A program made the translations under genes and the position numbers. A stretch of 64,000 bases of DNA, from positions 1-64,000 of the forward strand of contig JBAZWL010000009.1 of NCBI GenBank assembly GCA_041660405.1, in the 5' to 3' direction. How positions within the stretch are numbered: the first letter of the stretch is position 1; every line of letters begins with the position of its first letter. The notes under the pieces were generated by a model. The model had not been told where the DNA came from and ran no database searches. It saw only the letters and a program-made list of their open reading frames with translations. Positions 1 through 8,005 of this stretch are shown in pieces. This DNA comes from Taibaiella sp041660405. GTDB lineage: Bacteria; Bacteroidota; Bacteroidia; Chitinophagales; Chitinophagaceae.

Positions 1-451
1 GCTTAAGGAATCGCACAGTTTGCTGAACGAGTATGACAGGTTACACCTTGCAGAGCTCGCTATTAAAAACAATAATAAATTCAGGGTAAGTAACGTAGAA
101 TTTCATCTTCCAAAACCGTCCTACACTATTGATACACTGACCTATCTCAGCGAAAAATTTCCTTTGGAAAAATTCAGCGTGATTATGGGTAGCGACAGTT
201 ATCAAAACCTTTCCCGTTGGAAGAATTACACTAAAATCCTGGAATTCTATAAGATCATTATTTTTGAACGACCAGGTTTCATCGTAGATAAAGAAGGTCT
301 TCATAAAAATGTGTCTGTACTTAAAGCACCACTTTTAGAAATATCTTCCACACATATTCGCACACAGATCCGCGAAAACAAATCGATCCGTTACCTGGTG
401 CCTGATGAGGTATTGGAATGCATTGCGGATAATCAATACTATAAGAAATGA
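1..451 (+). CDS. nadD: Nicotinate-nucleotide adenylyltransferase, 5'-truncated by window edge
   Basis: NadD transfers AMP from ATP to nicotinate mononucleotide in NAD synthesis. The frame is open from base 2, so the true start and the N-terminal nucleotide-binding motif lie outside the window and about 150 C-terminal residues are present. Visible family signatures are SYTIDTL, the IMGSDSYQNLSRWKNY segment (usual form GxDxxxxxxxWkxy) and the C-terminal ISSTHIR motif followed by a LVPDEVLECI helix, which is the normal end of the family. A toxin-antitoxin pair follows on the same strand. The family call is firm; only the start is missing. Confidence 0.93.
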   Translation, partial: LKESHSLLNEYDRLHLAELAIKNNNKFRVSNVEFHLPKPSYTIDTLTYLSEKFPLEKFSVIMGSDSYQNLSRWKNYTKILEFYKIIIFERPGFIVDKEGLHKNVSVLKAPLLEISSTHIRTQIRENKSIRYLVPDEVLECIADNQYYKK

Positions 452-490
452 TTTCCTGTAAAAGCTTTATTTTTGTGTAAAAGGAGAATC

Positions 491-721
491 ATGCTTAAGC
501 TACTAGATAAAGAAATTCTGTCCATGCTTCCATTACTACAAACGGAGGAAAAAGAATCCTTGCTTAGTGTAATTAAGGCATTTGTAAAATCAAGAAGTGA
601 GTCAGCCAAATATGCAGAAGTAGAATTGTATAATATTGAATTACAGGAAGCTGAAGTCGAATATCAAAAAGGTTCTTTCATTTCGCATGAAGATTTACTA
701 AAGCAGATAAAAGGCTGGTAA
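491..721 (+). CDS. Antitoxin of a ParE/RelE-type module
   Basis: A small, highly charged, mostly helical protein of 76 residues lies 7 bases upstream of a ParE/RelE-like toxin. Its C-terminal end (FISHEDLLKQIKGW) resembles the short antitoxins that precede ParE/RelE toxins in Bacteroidota, which neutralise the toxin and usually repress the operon. The ATG at 491 is preferred over the upstream in-frame TTG at 473 because AAGGAGA sits just before it, an unusually good ribosome binding site for this phylum. No DNA-binding domain can be recognised by eye, so the antitoxin family is unassigned and the call rests mainly on context. Confidence 0.72.
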   Translation: MLKLLDKEILSMLPLLQTEEKESLLSVIKAFVKSRSESAKYAEVELYNIELQEAEVEYQKGSFISHEDLLKQIKGW

Positions 722-728
722 TACTGAT

Positions 729-1022
729 ATGCGAATTGTATGGACGAATAGTGCTCAGGTAGGCCTAAAGAAAATTTACGATTATATACTAGACCACCAT
801 TCTGCGAAAAATGCGACTAAAGTAATCAACGATCTGATGCATGCTGTAGAAAAGGCGAAGGGAAATCCGGAAATATATGCTTCGGACAAACTAAAAAGCA
901 ATAACGATGGAACTTATCGTGCTTTTGAAAAACATCATATTCGCATATCATTTAGAATTCACGAAGAAGTGATCAGGGTGCTAAGAGTAAGGCATACCAG
1001 TAGAAAGCCTGATAAATACTAG
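729..1022 (+). CDS. ParE/RelE-superfamily toxin
   Basis: The 97-residue product has the ParE/RelE layout. It opens with an MRIVWTNSA strand, continues with two helices (LKKIYDYIL and ATKVINDLMHAVEKA), and ends with a beta-sheet and RVLRVRHTSRKPDKY, where the Arg/His-rich strand matches the toxin C-terminus. ParE-type members poison DNA gyrase and RelE-type members cleave mRNA on the ribosome; the spacing and the IyDYI pattern favour ParE but do not prove it. The gene follows the antitoxin after 7 bases, so the two are probably co-transcribed and translationally coupled. It is full length with no frameshift. Confidence 0.82.
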   Translation: MRIVWTNSAQVGLKKIYDYILDHHSAKNATKVINDLMHAVEKAKGNPEIYASDKLKSNNDGTYRAFEKHHIRISFRIHEEVIRVLRVRHTSRKPDKY

Positions 1023-1083
1023 GCCAGTCATACATTGTTCATAAATGGATTAGATCAGACATCATCACATCATACATCCGAGA

Positions 1084-2361
1084 TCAATAACCATATTTAT
1101 CCTTCCAGCATTGCCTTAAATATTCCCGAAGGCGTTGTTCTGATGCATTATTGCCAGGCTCGTACAAAGTCATCCCCGAAATTTGTTCCGGCATAAATTC
1201 CTGTTCTGCAAAATTACCCGGGAAGTCGTGCGCATATTGATAACTTTTGCCATAACCGATGTCTTTCATCAATTTAGTAGGTGCATTGCGTATGTGTAGT
1301 GGGACAGATAAATCTCCGGTTTGTTTTACCAAAGCCTGGGCATTATTAATAGCCATATAAGCAGCATTGCTTTTTACCGAAGAAGCCAGATAAGTAACAG
1401 CCTGTGATAAAATAATTCTGCATTCCGGATAACCTATCATTTCCACCGCCTGAAAGCAGGAAGTAGCCAGCAGCAAGGCATTAGGGTTAGCATTGCCAAT
1501 GTCTTCACTGGCAAGTATTAATAGTCTCCGTGCAATAAATTTTGGATCTTCTCCACCTTCTATCATTCTTGCCAGATAGTATACTGCAGCATTGGGATCG
1601 CTGCCTCGTATACTTTTTATAAATGCAGAAATGATATCATAATGTTGTTCGCCACTTTTATCATACAAAGCCATTTTTTGCTGAACGATCTGTTGCACCT
1701 TTTCATTAGTAACAACTTTATCGCCTTCAGGCAGGCTTTGCGCTACCAGTTCCAGCAGGTTCAGTATTCTTCTTCCATCTCCACCACTTAACTGTATTAA
1801 GGCTTCCCATTCTTGTATGGTTACATTTTGTTGCTTCAGCCATTCATCTTTTACCAGGGCATGATGGATGATCTCTTTTAATTCTTCTTCGGAAAAAGCT
1901 TCCAGCACATATACCTGGCAACGGCTCAGCAATGCACTGATCACCTCAAAGGATGGGTTTTCTGTAGTAGCTCCTATTAAAGTAATAATCCCTTTTTCTA
2001 CCGCTCCAAGCAAACTGTCCTGCTGCGCTTTATTAAACCTATGTATCTCATCAATAAACAGGATGGCTTTGCCTGCTTTACGCGAAAGATCAATTACGCC
2101 ACGCACTTCTTTTACGCCGCTTTCTATCGCGCTTAATTGGAAAAATTGCATATCCATTTGGGCAGCAATGATCTGTGCCAACGTAGTTTTACCTACTCCC
2201 GGCGGTCCCCAGAAAATGATAGATTGCAATTGGCGTGCCTCGATCATATTTCGTAAAACCTTGCCCGGACCTACAAGATGTTGCTGACCGGTAAAATCAT
2301 CCAGTGTTTTGGGGCGAAGGCGTTCGGCTAATGGTATGTTATTGTTGGGCGCGGCTGGCAT
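1084..2361 (-). CDS. rarA: Replication-associated recombination protein A (MgsA/WRNIP1-type AAA+ ATPase)
   Basis: RarA is a tetrameric AAA+ ATPase related to clamp loaders that acts at stalled replication forks. The 425-residue protein has the normal family length. Walker A is GPPGVGKT at residues 52-59, Walker B is LFIDEIHRF with the DEIH box at 104-107, and the sensor-1 region is GATTENPSF near 130-138. The C-terminal half carries the family's SDPNAAVYYLARM and SEDIGNANPNA segments. It is convergent with the toxin-antitoxin pair and divergent from the thioredoxin-like gene, and appears monocistronic. Confidence 0.96.
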   Translation of the reverse strand: MPAAPNNNIPLAERLRPKTLDDFTGQQHLVGPGKVLRNMIEARQLQSIIFWGPPGVGKTTLAQIIAAQMDMQFFQLSAIESGVKEVRGVIDLSRKAGKAILFIDEIHRFNKAQQDSLLGAVEKGIITLIGATTENPSFEVISALLSRCQVYVLEAFSEEELKEIIHHALVKDEWLKQQNVTIQEWEALIQLSGGDGRRILNLLELVAQSLPEGDKVVTNEKVQQIVQQKMALYDKSGEQHYDIISAFIKSIRGSDPNAAVYYLARMIEGGEDPKFIARRLLILASEDIGNANPNALLLATSCFQAVEMIGYPECRIILSQAVTYLASSVKSNAAYMAINNAQALVKQTGDLSVPLHIRNAPTKLMKDIGYGKSYQYAHDFPGNFAEQEFMPEQISGMTLYEPGNNASEQRLREYLRQCWKDKYGY

Positions 2362-2434
2362 GAAAATATTTGTTTTGCACTACATTTGAATTCGTAAAGT
2401 TCGGGGATACCCTGGTTTAAATTATCATTCTAAA

Positions 2435-2944
2435 ATGAAAAAAATATTTCTTAGCGCCTGTGCGGCTATTGCTCTTGTATCTGTAGTGATTGCACAGGAT
2501 AAAAAAGAAGAAGTAAAAGTATCCTATCGTGAAGTAGGTTCAATATTGCCACCTATGAGGGTAATTGATTCTTCTAAACACGAATATTCAGCTTCCGATT
2601 TCGAAAATAAAAAGCATTTTTTCCTCTTTTTGTTCAATCCTACTTGCGGGCATTGTATCAAGATGGCAAAATTGGTAAACGATAATAAAGAAGTTTTTAA
2701 AGATAATCGTGTGCTTTTCCTGGCGGGGCCAGCTATGATGCCCTATTTACCTAGTTTTTACCAGGCTTCGGGAATAAATGAACATTCTGATATAAAAGTA
2801 GGGATTGATAGTGCATCTACGGTGGATCGTTTGTATCTGTATAAGATGCTGCCGCAAATCAATATTTATGATAAGAACAGGAGGCTCGTTAAGGTTATGT
2901 ATGGCGATGTTGCTCTGGACTCGTTAAAGCGTTATATTCCGTAG
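2435..2944 (+). CDS. Exported thioredoxin-like (TlpA/redoxin-type) protein
   Basis: The 169-residue protein starts with a clear signal peptide (Lys-Lys, a hydrophobic core, then VIA and Gln21 at the predicted signal-peptidase-I site). The thioredoxin-fold redox motif is NPTCGHCIK, with cysteines at 71 and 74. A later PQINIYDKN segment fits the cis-Pro and following strand of the fold. It is therefore likely a periplasmic thiol:disulfide protein, though its substrate cannot be inferred. The stop codon lies inside the left arm of a 23-bp hairpin. Confidence 0.83.
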   Translation: MKKIFLSACAAIALVSVVIAQDKKEEVKVSYREVGSILPPMRVIDSSKHEYSASDFENKKHFFLFLFNPTCGHCIKMAKLVNDNKEVFKDNRVLFLAGPAMMPYLPSFYQASGINEHSDIKVGIDSASTVDRLYLYKMLPQINIYDKNRRLVKVMYGDVALDSLKRYIP

Positions 2945-2995
2945 GGACGCATTGCTAGCGTCCCCCACTATTGGACGCTAGCAATGCGTCCCTAC
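2941..2995. repeat. 23-bp perfect inverted repeat (GGGACGC-type palindromic element)
   Basis: The arms at 2941-2963 and 2973-2995 are perfect reverse complements with a 9-base loop. The left arm contains the stop codon of the redoxin gene. The high-scoring stem lacks a T-run, so it looks more like a dispersed palindromic (REP-like) element than a plain terminator. Confidence 0.85.
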
Positions 2996-3003
2996 AAATT
3001 CTT

Positions 3004-3035
3004 AAAAAGGCGTACAAACTTTGTGCGCCTTTTTT
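3004..3035 (+). terminator. Intrinsic terminator after the redoxin gene
   Basis: AAAAAGGCG pairs with CGCCTTTTTT, and the stem continues through TACAA and TTGTG to a 3-base loop. A T-run follows on the plus strand and an A-run precedes the stem, so it could act in both directions between these convergent genes. Confidence 0.85.
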
Positions 3036-3067
3036 AACCCTATAAGGGTTTAAACCCTTATAGGGTT
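3036..3067. repeat. Nested 32-bp palindrome between convergent genes
   Basis: The arms 3036-3051 and 3052-3067 form a perfect 16-bp palindrome with no spacer, and each arm (AACCCTATAAGGGTTT) is itself almost palindromic. It lies 18 bases beyond the stop of the M28 gene. The same architecture recurs at 43454-43486 and 46863-46895. Confidence 0.8.
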
Positions 3068-3085
3068 GCCTGGTAATTTGAAAAA

Positions 3086-4090
3086 TTATTGTGTGTACAA
3101 AAACTGAAGTAAAGTCTGACCTACAGCTTTTAAAGTGTTTTTATCAATGATGCTCATATTGTCATTTAAGGTATGCCAATGGGCGGGGAAGCCAGTCATA
3201 GAGCCGGCTGGCAAATCAATGATGTCGATAGTCGGAATTTTAAGAATTTCATTTACCGGAACATGATCATCTGTTATAGTTCCGCCTTCTTCATATACAA
3301 AGAAAGAGGAGTAGCCGGCTTTGTTTGCTGCTGCCCATACTTCATTTTGCAGATTAGCGGCAAACTGACGTGAATTACCTTCCAACGGGAAACGTGCATT
3401 TTTACCACCAACCATATCCAGCAAAATCCCTCCTTGTGCTGTATAGCCAGGTACATGCGGGTTTTTAGCCCAATATTGAGTGCCTAAAGCATATGAACTA
3501 TCACCCCATTCTGTTTTGCCATAATCCTCTACATCGGTAAGTAAAATGTCAACACCAACATCAGCAGTAAGCGGCGTATTTTTCAGGGCATTGGCGACTT
3601 CTATCAAAACCGCAACACCGCTTGCACCATCATCTGCAGCTTCTACGGGTTTATTTTTATTGACCGGATCACGATCGGCCCAGGGACGACTGTCCCAATG
3701 AGCGAGGAATAATATTCTTCTTTTTGCCTGCGGACGTATTACGCCTATCAGGTTAATACAGCGAAGTTTTGTTTTTTTGTCGCCGGCTAACAATTGTGTT
3801 TGTTGACGATAAACCGTGTCACAAAAAGGTTTTAGACGGGCTTCCATCCAGTCTGCACACTTTAACTGGGCTTCGCTGCTTGGTGTACGAGGCCCGAAGG
3901 CTACCTGTTGCGCAATGTAGGAATAGGCAGAATCGGCATTGAAATCAGGAACCTTAACCTGTGGTTCTGTGTTTTCAGCTGTTGCAGTATCACTCTCCTG
4001 TTGAATATCTTTTGTGCCTGAATTGCAGCCATATGCCAGCAAAGTTCCTGCTATAAGGAAACTTAGCATTGTTGTTCTCATCTTATTCAT
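3086..4090 (-). CDS. M28-family lipoprotein, glutaminyl-peptide cyclotransferase-like
   Basis: A lipoprotein signal peptide (LLAYGC, lipidated Cys22) precedes an M28 zinc-hydrolase fold. Metal-site elements are LAHWDSRPWAD (His131, Asp133), ADDGASG (Asp153-Asp154), the DVEDYG segment and PAHWHT near the C-terminus. This set, especially DVEDYG with HWDSRPWAD, resembles the bacterial type II glutaminyl cyclases of Bacteroidota rather than an aminopeptidase. Such enzymes convert N-terminal Gln of exported proteins to pyroglutamate. Its likely substrates, proteins with Gln after the signal peptide, are abundant in this window. An aminopeptidase role is the alternative. The longest ATG start is used; in-frame ATGs at codons 4 and 8 would also leave a usable signal peptide. 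Confidence 0.82.
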   Translation of the reverse strand: MNKMRTTMLSFLIAGTLLAYGCNSGTKDIQQESDTATAENTEPQVKVPDFNADSAYSYIAQQVAFGPRTPSSEAQLKCADWMEARLKPFCDTVYRQQTQLLAGDKKTKLRCINLIGVIRPQAKRRILFLAHWDSRPWADRDPVNKNKPVEAADDGASGVAVLIEVANALKNTPLTADVGVDILLTDVEDYGKTEWGDSSYALGTQYWAKNPHVPGYTAQGGILLDMVGGKNARFPLEGNSRQFAANLQNEVWAAANKAGYSSFFVYEEGGTITDDHVPVNEILKIPTIDIIDLPAGSMTGFPAHWHTLNDNMSIIDKNTLKAVGQTLLQFLYTQ

Positions 4091-4254
4091 GCCGAAAACC
4101 GGATTGATTAATTTTTATTTGAAATAGGAATTTTTGCAGGAATGTTTTCCTGAATGCAAAGTAATGTAAATGTTGCAAAAAAAATTGCAGCGACGGAATA
4201 ACTACCTATGTAATCACCAATAAACAAAAAAGGGAAATAAAAAAACTAAAATTT

Positions 4255-4288
4255 CTTGTTTTTAACCCGCAACCTTTCTTTATTTTTG
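4255..4288 (+). promoter_or_regulatory. Bacteroidota-type promoter of purA
   Basis: TATTTTTG at 4281-4288 matches the TAnnTTTG -7 box, and a CTTG at 4255-4258 lies at a workable -33 distance. The purA ATG is 23 bases downstream of the -7 box. Confidence 0.65.
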
Positions 4289-4311
4289 CCCTTTCGCATT
4301 AAAAATTCAAC

Positions 4312-5577
4312 ATGGTTGACGTATTAATTGGCCTGCAGTGGGGCGATGAGGGTAAAGGTAAGATAGTAGATTATCTGGCCGCAAATTATGACATCATTGC
4401 ACGCTTCCAGGGTGGCCCCAATGCGGGTCACACCTTGTATGTAAATGGCCAGAAAGTAGTACTTCGTACTATACCTTCCGGAGTGTTTCATGAAAAAACT
4501 TTGAACCTTATTGGTAATGGAGTAGTTATAGATCCGGTAACCTTGAAGGAGGAAATTGAAGGATTGAAAAAACTGGGTTTAAACCTGGCCGACAATCTTT
4601 TTATTGCCCACAAAGCTCACCTTATCTTACCTACGCACCGTGCTCTGGATGCTGCATCTGAACATGCTAAAGGAAAAGAAAAGATTGGTTCTACCCTGAA
4701 AGGAATAGGTCCGGCCTATATGGATAAAACGGGAAGGAATGGTTTACGTGTAGGTGATATTCTGGCACCCAACTGGAACGAACGTTATGAGCGTCTTCGT
4801 AGCAAGCATTTGGATATGCTGCGCCTTTATGATGATGTTCCGGAATGGGAATCATGGGAAGCAGATTTCTTTGAAGCTGTAGAATACCTTCGTTCTTTGA
4901 ATATAGTGAATGGTGAATATTGGTTGAATGACCACATCAGCAATGGTAAAAAAGTATTGGCAGAAGGCGCGCAAGGCAGCATGCTGGATGTGGATTACGG
5001 AACGTATCCTTTTGTAACTTCGTCCAACACTATTGTGGCTGGTGTATGTACCGGGCTTGGTGTTGCGCCTTCCAGGATAGGAGAAGTATATGGTATTACC
5101 AAAGCTTATTGTACCCGCGTAGGTGGCGGACCTTTCCCTACCGAGCTGGATGATGAGGTTGGTGAAAAACTGCGTGCTGCAGGCCATGAGTTTGGTGCAG
5201 TAACCAAGCGCCCACGCCGTTGCGGATGGATGGATCTGGTAGCTTTACGCTATGTGTGTATGTTGAGCGGTGTTACCAGTCTGATTGTTACCAAAGCGGA
5301 TGTGTTAGACGATTTTGACGAAATAAAAGTGGCTACCGCTTATAATATGGATGGAAATGAAACAGAAGAATTTCCTTTCGATATTTGCGACAGGCAAATA
5401 ACTCCGGTATATAAAACTTTTCAGGGTTGGGATGTTAACATGAGTGAATGTAAATCTCCTGAAGAACTGCCTGAAACTTTTAAAAACTATTGTAGATTTG
5501 TGGAAGGTTTTCTGCAAACCAGGATACAATTTATCTCAAATGGTACCGGAAGGGATCAATTATTGAAACTTTTTTAA
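4312..5577 (+). CDS. purA: Adenylosuccinate synthase
   Basis: PurA condenses IMP with aspartate using GTP, the first committed step to AMP. The 421-residue protein matches the usual length. The N-terminal GTP/IMP loop LQWGDEGKGKIVDYL and the GGPNAGHT motif with the catalytic His are present. The interior GSTLKGIGPAYMDK, EGAQGSMLDVDYGTYPFVTSS and TRVGGGPFPTEL segments are diagnostic. It starts 23 bases after a good promoter box. No other purine gene is adjacent; a low-complexity protein gene follows after about 110 bases. Confidence 0.98.
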   Translation: MVDVLIGLQWGDEGKGKIVDYLAANYDIIARFQGGPNAGHTLYVNGQKVVLRTIPSGVFHEKTLNLIGNGVVIDPVTLKEEIEGLKKLGLNLADNLFIAHKAHLILPTHRALDAASEHAKGKEKIGSTLKGIGPAYMDKTGRNGLRVGDILAPNWNERYERLRSKHLDMLRLYDDVPEWESWEADFFEAVEYLRSLNIVNGEYWLNDHISNGKKVLAEGAQGSMLDVDYGTYPFVTSSNTIVAGVCTGLGVAPSRIGEVYGITKAYCTRVGGGPFPTELDDEVGEKLRAAGHEFGAVTKRPRRCGWMDLVALRYVCMLSGVTSLIVTKADVLDDFDEIKVATAYNMDGNETEEFPFDICDRQITPVYKTFQGWDVNMSECKSPEELPETFKNYCRFVEGFLQTRIQFISNGTGRDQLLKLF

Positions 5578-5687
5578 TAACCAATATCAAGAATCAATAA
5601 AATTTTGAGAAAAATTTTGTCAAACCAAAAAACTAATAAAAATTTACATCACAAAAATTATAGAAACCTGATAATAGTTCGTGTGCT

Positions 5688-6134
5688 ATGAAAGCTAACT
5701 CAGAAAAAAAAGCGGCCGTGAAGAAAGCCGCTCCTTCCAAAAAAGAAGCAGCGCCTAAGAAAAGCGCAAAGGAAACAACAGATGATGATGAATTGGAGGA
5801 CAATGATGATGGGCTGTTTGATGATGATGCTCCCAAAAAGAAAGCTGGCGCTAAATCGACAAAAGCTGCTCCTAAAAAGTCCCGTAAAGATGACGATGAT
5901 GAAGAAGATGATGATGATGACGATGTAGAAGATGATGACGATTTTAAGGAAGTAGATGAATTCGCTGACGAAGATCCTGACTTTGAAGAATTCGACATTC
6001 CTAAATCGAAAAAAGGAAGTACCGGTGCACCCAAAAAGAAAGGTGCCGATGATTTTGATGACGACTTCAGCGATTTAGGTCTTGATGATCTTGGTGGTGG
6101 CGGATTTGATGATGACGATGATGATGACTTTTAA
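5688..6134 (+). CDS. Low-complexity Lys/Asp-rich protein of unknown function
   Basis: The 148-residue protein has no recognisable domain. Residues 1-35 are Lys/Ala-rich and histone H1-like (KKAAVKKAAPSKKEAAPKK). Acidic blocks of up to seven consecutive acidic residues then alternate with short basic patches (APKKKAGAK, PKSKKGS, APKKKGADD). The tail after residue 125 is Leu/Gly/Asp (LGLDDLGGGG) and ends in a run of Asp and a terminal Phe. There is no signal peptide, so it is probably cytoplasmic and intrinsically disordered. The acidic Phe-terminated tail recalls the protein-docking tip of single-stranded-DNA-binding proteins, but that is only an analogy. The opposite-strand poly-Ser frame is an artefact of GAT/GAC codons. 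Confidence 0.75.
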   Translation: MKANSEKKAAVKKAAPSKKEAAPKKSAKETTDDDELEDNDDGLFDDDAPKKKAGAKSTKAAPKKSRKDDDDEEDDDDDDVEDDDDFKEVDEFADEDPDFEEFDIPKSKKGSTGAPKKKGADDFDDDFSDLGLDDLGGGGFDDDDDDDF

Positions 6135-6152
6135 TTAATCTGAACAATCAGA

Positions 6153-7424
6153 ATGTCTGAACGCAATGTTATTTCTTATTCTTTTCAGAAAGAAGAATTG
6201 CAGACTATAAAGAATAAAATGCTGAACTGGCTAAGGCCGTTCAGCATTTTTTCTTATCTTGATAATAACCAGTATAACCATGGGCCTAGCCGGTACGAAA
6301 TGATTGCCGGTGCTGGTTCTGCAGGTTTTGTTGATACTATAGATGCATTCGGAAATGACTGGCTTTTCGGGCATCTGGCTTACGATTATAAGAACCAGAT
6401 CGAACCTTCTTTGTCCAGCCGTCATAAAGATAAAACAGGATTTCAAGATCGTTTTTATTTCAGGCCACAGGTAGTTGTGTTTATTCCTTTTGGTATAAAT
6501 GAGCTTCATGTAACGGCATTACATGAGGATGCATCAGTGGTGTTGAAACAGGTATTAGAGGCATCTTCAACTGTATCAGAAAGCGGTGATAGCAATAAGG
6601 TTCACTGGCAATATCGTTTTGATCAGGGCAGCTATATAAAATGTGTTGAGCAAATACGATCTCACATTGAAGAGGGGGATTGTTACGAAATGAATTTTTG
6701 TACCGAAGCTTTTGCCGAAGATCAGCAACTGGATCCCTGGCATACTTTCTACAAACTAAACACGCTTAATCCATCACCATTTGCAGCTTTGTATCGTAAC
6801 GAGGATTCTTGGTTGATGTGTGCCAGTCCTGAACGGTTTTTATACAAAGATCAAAATACTATTCTTTCACAACCGATAAAGGGGACTGCAAGAAGAAGTA
6901 AAGATGCTGATCAGGATGAATTATTGAAACGGGCACTATACGAGAATCCTAAAGAGCGCGCGGAGAATGTAATGATCGTGGATTTGGTTCGAAATGATCT
7001 TGCCAGGAGCTGTAAGGTAGGATCAGTAAGTGTTCCGGAATTATTTGGTGTATATTCTTTTCCGCAGGTACATCAATTGATCTCCACTGTTGCGGGTGAA
7101 GTGAGACCTGGAATATCTAATCAACAAATATTGGAGTACGCCTTTCCCATGGGCAGTATGACAGGCGCACCGAAAATGATGGTGATGCAATTGATAGAAG
7201 AATATGAACAATCCAGAAGAGGCCTGTATTCCGGAGCTGTTGGCTATATTACTCCGCAGGGCGATTTTGATTTTAATGTCGTGATCCGGAGTTTATTGTA
7301 CAATGCACAGACAAAATATTTATCTTACCAAACCGGTGGTGCTATTACTTATGATAGTGATCCGCAATTGGAATGGGAGGAAGTGAGGCTTAAAGCCAGG
7401 GCTATGGAACAAGTGTTTTTATAA
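6153..7424 (+). CDS. pabB: Aminodeoxychorismate synthase component I
   Basis: PabB aminates chorismate to 4-amino-4-deoxychorismate for folate synthesis, using ammonia from PabA. The 423-residue protein carries the chorismate-binding core. It includes FAALYRNEDSWLMCASPERF, the PIKGT motif with Lys243 (the active-site lysine typical of PabB, where TrpE has Ala), NVMIVDLVRNDLAR, PMGSMTGAPK and a C-terminal GGAITYDSDPQLEWEE segment. PIKGT argues for pabB over trpE. No pabA or pabC neighbour is present. It starts 18 bases after the acidic-protein gene, and the promoter of the next gene begins just after its stop. Confidence 0.93.
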   Translation: MSERNVISYSFQKEELQTIKNKMLNWLRPFSIFSYLDNNQYNHGPSRYEMIAGAGSAGFVDTIDAFGNDWLFGHLAYDYKNQIEPSLSSRHKDKTGFQDRFYFRPQVVVFIPFGINELHVTALHEDASVVLKQVLEASSTVSESGDSNKVHWQYRFDQGSYIKCVEQIRSHIEEGDCYEMNFCTEAFAEDQQLDPWHTFYKLNTLNPSPFAALYRNEDSWLMCASPERFLYKDQNTILSQPIKGTARRSKDADQDELLKRALYENPKERAENVMIVDLVRNDLARSCKVGSVSVPELFGVYSFPQVHQLISTVAGEVRPGISNQQILEYAFPMGSMTGAPKMMVMQLIEEYEQSRRGLYSGAVGYITPQGDFDFNVVIRSLLYNAQTKYLSYQTGGAITYDSDPQLEWEEVRLKARAMEQVFL

Positions 7425-7435
7425 ATGTTTCCGAT

Positions 7436-7443
7436 TACCTTTG
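7436..7443 (+). promoter_or_regulatory. -7 box for the DUF1573 gene
   Basis: TACCTTTG is an exact TAnnTTTG match 12 bases after the pabB stop and 38 bases before the ATG at 7482. It falls inside the longer in-frame reading (from 7425) and so argues for the later start. Confidence 0.65.
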
Positions 7444-7481
7444 CCTGGGCAAATTTTCAACCAAAAATAAAATTAATACTA

Positions 7482-7979
7482 ATGAATGCACAGGTTAAAA
7501 CAATCCTGCTTACTATATTAACCTTATCTCTTTTTACTATTGCTATTATTGAGCTTACCGGTGTAAGTTCCCGTGCACTATTCAATAAGTATGGCATTGG
7601 TAATCCTCCTCCGCACGCAACCGATCTGGAAGAGCGTAATGCCCGTGAGGCTTTGGTAAAGAAAATGCCTAAAACAAATATTTATTTGTTGGAACCCAAG
7701 TTTGATTTTGGAAAAGTGAAAGAAGGGGAAAAAGTAAAACATGCATTTAAGTTCAAAAATGTGGGGCAAGAACCTTTGATGATCTCTGATGCTTTAGCGT
7801 CTTGTGGTTGTACTGTTCCTTCATTCTCCAAAGAGCCTGTGCTCCCTGGCAATGATGGTGAAATTATGGTAGAGTTCAATACTAGTGGTCGCAAAGGGAA
7901 AAACCATAAATCTGTAATTATAGTTTCCAACGCCAATCAGGAAAAAGTTTCTATTTCCTTTGATGCAGAAGTGGAATAA
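7482..7979 (+). CDS. DUF1573 domain protein
   Basis: The 165-residue protein has an N-terminal hydrophobic segment (residues about 6-25) that is a signal anchor or an uncleaved signal peptide. A DUF1573 Ig-like beta-sandwich follows: FDFGKVKEGEKVKHAFKFKN, ISDALASCGCTVP and VEFNTSGRKGKNHKSVIIVSN. These are the standard family signatures, including the CGC pair. Such proteins are very common exported proteins in Bacteroidota with no settled role. The start at 7482 is used because the frame's earlier ATG at 7425 overlaps a consensus -7 box and would add a poor N-terminus. Confidence 0.88.
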   Translation: MNAQVKTILLTILTLSLFTIAIIELTGVSSRALFNKYGIGNPPPHATDLEERNAREALVKKMPKTNIYLLEPKFDFGKVKEGEKVKHAFKFKNVGQEPLMISDALASCGCTVPSFSKEPVLPGNDGEIMVEFNTSGRKGKNHKSVIIVSNANQEKVSISFDAEVE

Positions 7980-8005
7980 GTGTTTTGATTTTAAAATTGA
8001 GTGCT

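Noticed and set aside
5633..6034. Minus-strand poly-Ser protein opposite the Lys/Asp-rich gene
   Set aside because: The Ser runs are the complement of GAT/GAC codons and the frame overlaps the better-supported plus-strand gene.
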